Shown here piece after piece: positions 32,238 to 35,426 of a stretch of DNA of 35,426 nt. Made by a program: the position numbers and the translations under genes. Numbering within the stretch: position 1 is the stretch's first letter; each line of letters opens with the position of its first letter. Source of the DNA: an uncultured Duganella sp. (GTDB lineage: Bacteria; Pseudomonadota; Gammaproteobacteria; Burkholderiales; Burkholderiaceae); the NCBI GenBank assembly GCA_946482635.1, contig CAMLSG010000025.1, forward strand, positions 1-35,426. The letters run 5' to 3'. Under the pieces are notes generated by a model. The model had not been told where the DNA came from, did no database searches, and saw only the letters and a list, made by a program, of their open reading frames with translations.

Positions 32238-32705
32238 ATGCATCCGATCTTGTTCAGCCTGCCTGCGTCTTTGGAAACATACCAGGGCCTGGGGAATTTT
32301 ATGTACCACCACGGAATCAAACAGGAAATGTTTGAGTTGGTCGATATCGCGATCAATGAATGGATGGCGAAATTCCAGGACCAGCAAAACCGGCGTTCGG
32401 CATCAACCCTTGATGGGTACCAATGGAAATGCTTGTTTTTGCCAAGTGGCACGACGTTGCGTACCGTCTATAAGCGCACCAGCTACCTGGCTCATGTGGA
32501 GGGCAGCGAGGTGCTGTACGAAGGCCAAAGCGTCTCACCTGGCCAGTTTGTGAATCAGGTCGCAAAGTGCGAGCGCAATGCCTGGCGTACCCTGTGGTTA
32601 CGCTTTCCCAATGAAGACGAATGGCAACCTGCAATGGCGTTACGCAAGAAAATGATGGAATTCCAGACCAAACCAGACCGCGCCAGACCAAAAAAGACCG
32701 TTTAG
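32238..32705 (+). CDS. orphan protein with possible RAMA-like domain
   Basis: 155 residues from ATG 32238 (MHPILFSLPASLETYQGLGN), with GGAG eight bases upstream. The frame is open further upstream but only through the repeat arm. Residues 1-50 look helical (YQGLGNFMYHHGIKQEMFEL). Residues about 58-128 follow the pattern G.LRTVYK..YLAHVEG..V.YEGQSVSPGQFVN.V....NAW, which resembles RAMA/DUF4357-type beta-rich modules found with DNA methylases and restriction proteins. The last 15 residues (EFQTKPDRARPKKTV) are encoded by the right repeat arm. Base composition is poorer in G+C than flanking genes, suggesting transfer. I recognise no named family; the RAMA link is by pattern only. Confidence 0.7.
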   Translation: MHPILFSLPASLETYQGLGNFMYHHGIKQEMFELVDIAINEWMAKFQDQQNRRSASTLDGYQWKCLFLPSGTTLRTVYKRTSYLAHVEGSEVLYEGQSVSPGQFVNQVAKCERNAWRTLWLRFPNEDEWQPAMALRKKMMEFQTKPDRARPKKTV

Positions 32706-32738
32706 GACCTCACAGGACTTTTCCCGAAATCGACAACG
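32662..32738 (-). repeat. right inverted-repeat arm, overlapping the gene's 3' end
   Basis: Contains CCAGACCAAACCAGAC (32663-32678), CCAGACCAAAAAAG (32683-32696) and GACTTTTCCCGAAATCG (32717-32733), the complements of the left-arm blocks in mirrored order. It carries only one copy of the CTTTTTTGGTCTGG unit that is doubled on the left. The orphan gene's stop (32703-32705) is inside it. Confidence 0.75.
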
Positions 32739-32863
32739 GCCTCCTCTTGCTGCTGTTGGTTGACGGCGCCCCGCCGTAAATGCGTCATAATCTGTGATCA
32801 GCAAGGCAACTTTCTGATGCATTCAATCATGGCCGCTCCTATGCGCCCCTGTGGTCGGCGGGG

Positions 32864-32869
32864 TATAAT
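32864..32869 (+). promoter_or_regulatory. -10 box of the ybiT-nadA transcript
   Basis: A perfect TATAAT, 33 bases upstream of the ybiT ATG. The -35 region 17 bases upstream has no good match. The remaining gap 32739-32863 shows nothing else recognisable. Confidence 0.45.
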
Positions 32870-32902
32870 GCCCGATTCGCTTTTTCTCACCATTTTCCCA
32901 GC

Positions 32903-34504
32903 ATGCTTTCTACCGCAAACATCACCATGCAGTTCGGCGCCAAGCCGCTGTTCGAGAACATTTCCGTCAAGTTTGGCGACGGTAACCGCTACGGCCTGAT
33001 CGGCGCGAACGGCTGCGGCAAGTCGACCTTCATGAAAATCCTGGGCGGCGACCTTGAGCCTTCCGCCGGCAACGTCAGCCTGGACGCCAACGAGCGCCTG
33101 GGTAAACTGCGCCAGGACCAGTTTGCCTACGAAGAAATGCGCGTACTGGACGTGGTCATGATGGGCCACACCGAGATGTGGGAAGCGATGACCAAGCGCG
33201 ACGCCATCTATGCCAACCCGGAAGCGACCGACGACGACTACATGGAAGCGGCCGAACTGGAAGGCAAGGTTGCCGAGTACGACGGCTACACCGCCGAAGC
33301 GCGCGCCGGTGAACTGCTGATGGGCGCCGGTATCGATATCAGCCTGCACCAGGGCCCGATGAGCGCCGTGGCGCCGGGCTGGAAGCTGCGCGTGCTGCTG
33401 GCGCAGGCCCTGTTCTCCAACCCGCACATCCTGCTGCTGGACGAACCGACCAACAACCTGGACATCAACACCATCCGCTGGCTGGAAGACACGCTGAACC
33501 AGCGCGATTCGACGATGATCATCATTTCCCACGATCGTCACTTCCTGAACCAGGTCTGCACCCACGTCGCCGACATGGACTACGGCACGCTGAAGATCTA
33601 TCCGGGCAACTACGACGAATACATGCTGGCCTCGACCCAGGCCCGCAACCAGCAGCTGGCCAACAACGCCAAGGCGAAAGAGAAAGTCGCCGAACTGCAG
33701 GACTTCGTGCGCCGCTTCTCGGCCAACAAGTCCAAGGCCCGCCAGGCGACTTCGCGCGCCAAGATGATCGACAAGATCAAGATCGAGGACATCAAGCCTT
33801 CGTCCCGCGCCTATCCATTCGTGCGCTTCGACGGCGAGAAGAAGCTGCACCGCCTGGCCGTGGAAACCCAGGGCATCTCGAAGACCTACGACCGCACCCT
33901 GTTCAAGAACGTCGACCTGATGGTCGAAGCGGGCGAGCGCATTGCGATCATCGGCGCCAACGGCGCCGGCAAGACCACCATGCTGCGCTGCATCGGCGGC
34001 AAGGACATCACGGGCCTCGACAGCGATACCGGCCTGGTGAAGTGGGCTGAAAACGCCAACGTCGGCTACATGCCGCAGGATCCGACCGAGGAATTCGCTG
34101 CCGACATCAACCTGACCGACTGGATGGGCCAGTGGACCAAGGAAGGCGACGACGACCAGGCGGTACGTTCGTCGCTGGGCCGCCTGCTGTTCGGCGGCGA
34201 CGAAGTCAAGAAATCGGTCAAGGTCCTGTCGGGTGGCGAAAAAGGTCGTATGATGTATGGCAAGCTGATGCTGGGCCGTCACAATGTCCTGCTGCTGGAC
34301 GAGCCGACCAACCACATGGACATGGAATCGATTGAGTCGCTCAACATCGCCCTGGAAAAGTACGCCGGCACCCTGATCTTCGTGTCGCACGACCGCGAGT
34401 TCGTTTCCTCGCTGGCCACCCGCATCATCGAGATCAAGGAAAACGAAGTCGTGGACTTCCGCGGCGGCTATGAGGAATATCTGAAGAGCCAAGGCATCGA
34501 GTAA
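32903..34504 (+). CDS. ybiT: ABC-F family ATPase YbiT
   Basis: A 533-residue soluble ABC-F protein with two ATPase domains and no membrane segment. ABC-F proteins bind the ribosomal E site and influence translation. Walker A motifs are GANGCGKST (about 35-43) and GANGAGKTT. Walker B/D-loop regions are [15 protein letters not shown] and [15 protein letters not shown]. The first signature loop is the altered [10 protein letters not shown], typical of YbiT, and the second is [10 protein letters not shown]. The linker [20 protein letters not shown] and start [20 protein letters not shown] are nearly those of E. coli YbiT, including the GIE end. Its stop overlaps the nadA start (TAATG), so the two are coupled. 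Confidence 0.95.
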   Translation: MLSTANITMQFGAKPLFENISVKFGDGNRYGLIGANGCGKSTFMKILGGDLEPSAGNVSLDANERLGKLRQDQFAYEEMRVLDVVMMGHTEMWEAMTKRDAIYANPEATDDDYMEAAELEGKVAEYDGYTAEARAGELLMGAGIDISLHQGPMSAVAPGWKLRVLLAQALFSNPHILLLDEPTNNLDINTIRWLEDTLNQRDSTMIIISHDRHFLNQVCTHVADMDYGTLKIYPGNYDEYMLASTQARNQQLANNAKAKEKVAELQDFVRRFSANKSKARQATSRAKMIDKIKIEDIKPSSRAYPFVRFDGEKKLHRLAVETQGISKTYDRTLFKNVDLMVEAGERIAIIGANGAGKTTMLRCIGGKDITGLDSDTGLVKWAENANVGYMPQDPTEEFAADINLTDWMGQWTKEGDDDQAVRSSLGRLLFGGDEVKKSVKVLSGGEKGRMMYGKLMLGRHNVLLLDEPTNHMDMESIESLNIALEKYAGTLIFVSHDREFVSSLATRIIEIKENEVVDFRGGYEEYLKSQGIE

Positions 34505-35426
34505 TGATTGAAACTCCGATCAAGACTGTCGAATTCGAGAAGCCAGTCGAAGGCGGCAGCTGCGTGGCCCATGCGTGGGCCCGCACCCCGGCACCTGTGC
34601 CGGCCAACGAAAAAATCCTGCTGAAGGAACGCATCAAGACCCTGCTGCGCGAGCGTAACGCCGTGCTGGTGGCCCACTACTACGTGGACGCCGACCTGCA
34701 GGACCTGGCCGAGGAAACCGGCGGCTGCGTCTCCGATTCGCTGGAAATGGCGCGCTTCGGGCGCGACCATCCGGCCAAGACCCTGGTGGTGGCAGGCGTC
34801 AAGTTCATGGGCGAGACGTCCAAGATACTGAGCCCGGAAAAAACCGTGCTGATGCCGGACCTGGACGCTACCTGTTCGCTGGACCTGGGCTGCCCGCCGG
34901 AAGACTTCATCGCCTTCTGCGACCAGCATCCGGACCGCACCGTGGTGGTGTACGCCAACACCAGTGCCGCCGTGAAGGCGCGCGCAGACTGGATGGTCAC
35001 TTCCTCGATCGGCCTGGACATCGTCAAGCACCTGCACGAGCAGGGCAAGAAGATCCTGTGGGCGCCGGACAAGCACCTCGGCTCCTACATCCAGAAGCAA
35101 ACCGGCGCCGACATGCTGCTGTGGCAGGGTTCCTGCCTGGTGCACGACGAATTCAAAGGCGTGGAACTGGACCTGCTGAAGGCCGAGCATCCGAACGCCA
35201 AAGTGCTGGTGCACCCTGAGTCGCCGGCCAGCGTGGTCGAGCAGGCCGACGTGGTGGGCTCCACTTCGCAGCTGATCGCAGCCGCCGTCAGCCTGCCGAA
35301 TACCGAATTCATCGTCGCCACCGACAACGGCATCCTGCACAAGATGCGCATGGCCGCCCCGGGCAAGACCTTCATCGAAGCGCCAACCGCCGGCAACAGC
35401 GCCACCTGCAAGAGCTGCGCGCACTG
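34504..35426 (+). CDS. nadA: quinolinate synthase A, 5' part
   Basis: The first 307 codons are present and the gene runs off the right edge. NadA condenses iminoaspartate with dihydroxyacetone phosphate to quinolinate for NAD synthesis, using a 4Fe-4S cluster. The ATG at 34504 overlaps the ybiT stop by one base. Visible signatures are [94 protein letters not shown] and [10 protein letters not shown]. The Cys residues at CSL and GSC are the first two cluster ligands of the usual three. The third would be in the CKSCAH region at the edge. The frame is intact to the boundary. Confidence 0.96.
   Translation, partial: MIETPIKTVEFEKPVEGGSCVAHAWARTPAPVPANEKILLKERIKTLLRERNAVLVAHYYVDADLQDLAEETGGCVSDSLEMARFGRDHPAKTLVVAGVKFMGETSKILSPEKTVLMPDLDATCSLDLGCPPEDFIAFCDQHPDRTVVVYANTSAAVKARADWMVTSSIGLDIVKHLHEQGKKILWAPDKHLGSYIQKQTGADMLLWQGSCLVHDEFKGVELDLLKAEHPNAKVLVHPESPASVVEQADVVGSTSQLIAAAVSLPNTEFIVATDNGILHKMRMAAPGKTFIEAPTAGNSATCKSCAH

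Larger units (their letters stand above)
32115..32738. mobile_element. putative mobile cassette: orphan gene between terminal inverted repeats
   Basis: A gene of 155 codons is enclosed by matching inverted arms. The left arm holds CGATTTTCGGGAAAAGTC (32121-32138), CTTTTTTGGTCTGG (32158-32171 and again 32178-32191) and GTCTGGTTTGG (from 32186). The right arm holds, in complement and in the same order from the outside, CGATTTCGGGAAAAGTC, CTTTTTTGGTCTGG and GTCTGGTTTGG. The inside is visibly poorer in G+C than its neighbours. No transposase and no clear target-site duplication are seen, so it would be a non-autonomous element, or a structured RNA unit. Confidence 0.55.

Noticed and set aside
32115..32738. 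Inverted-repeat region as a CRISPR array or toxin-antitoxin pair
   Set aside because: Only two tandem units on one side with no spacers, and a single gene with no overlapping partner.
32762..32793. TTGACG ... CATAAT as the ybiT promoter
   Set aside because: The spacer is 20 bases, too long for sigma70; the TATAAT at 32864 is better placed.

Overview
The window is a dense, high-GC proteobacterial chromosome segment. Its gene content points to the Oxalobacteraceae (Massilia, Duganella or Janthinobacterium-like Burkholderiales): a PhcBSRQ-type quorum-sensing operon, a QueE with the CX14CX2C iron-sulphur motif, many GGDEF and PAS signalling proteins, and YbiT-NadA. The genus is inferred from protein resemblance and was not tested. 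No rRNA, tRNA, CRISPR array or complete insertion sequence was seen. No gap between genes exceeds about 210 bases.

Region 1 (1-6453) is metabolic and uptake. It holds a partial DUF481 outer-membrane protein, an AsnC/Lrp regulator, a small ACT-domain protein, an AzgA-type purine permease, and a two-gene operon of a TonB-dependent receptor and a beta-propeller phytase whose stop and start codons overlap (TGATG). PhoB-box-like sequences lie just upstream of that operon. Region 2 (6583-14485) is regulatory. It holds a membrane GGDEF protein with a broken active site translationally coupled to an AraC-type regulator, a haem-oxygenase-like protein divergent from a LysR regulator across a perfect 10-bp-arm palindrome, a Cache-PAS-PAS diguanylate cyclase, a GT-B glycosyltransferase and a 58-residue unknown.

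Region 3 (14690-19540) is the centrepiece: four genes joined by ATGA overlaps, matching Ralstonia phcB-phcS-phcR-phcQ. They encode a methyltransferase that would make a 3-hydroxy fatty acid methyl ester signal, its membrane histidine kinase, a receiver-kinase hybrid and a second receiver protein. A sigma70-like promoter and an imperfect dyad precede it. Region 4 (19574-27311) continues signalling with a six-helix chemoreceptor, a small basic protein, a 1367-residue hybrid kinase (Cache, 2 PAS, HisKA, HATPase, 2 REC, HPt) overlapping a REC-GGDEF response regulator, and a convergent PAS-GGDEF protein.

Region 5 (27455-32109) is a co-oriented run: queE, queD, tadA, an alpha/beta hydrolase, an LD-carboxypeptidase and an FAD-dependent amine oxidoreductase, mostly overlapping by 4-11 bases. 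Region 6 (about 32115-32738) is the most unusual stretch: a low-GC 155-residue orphan gene enclosed by imperfect terminal inverted repeats of about 75 bases. It resembles a small mobile cassette, and its product has a segment resembling the RAMA fold. Region 7 (32903-35426) is the ABC-F protein YbiT overlapping the start of nadA, which runs off the window.
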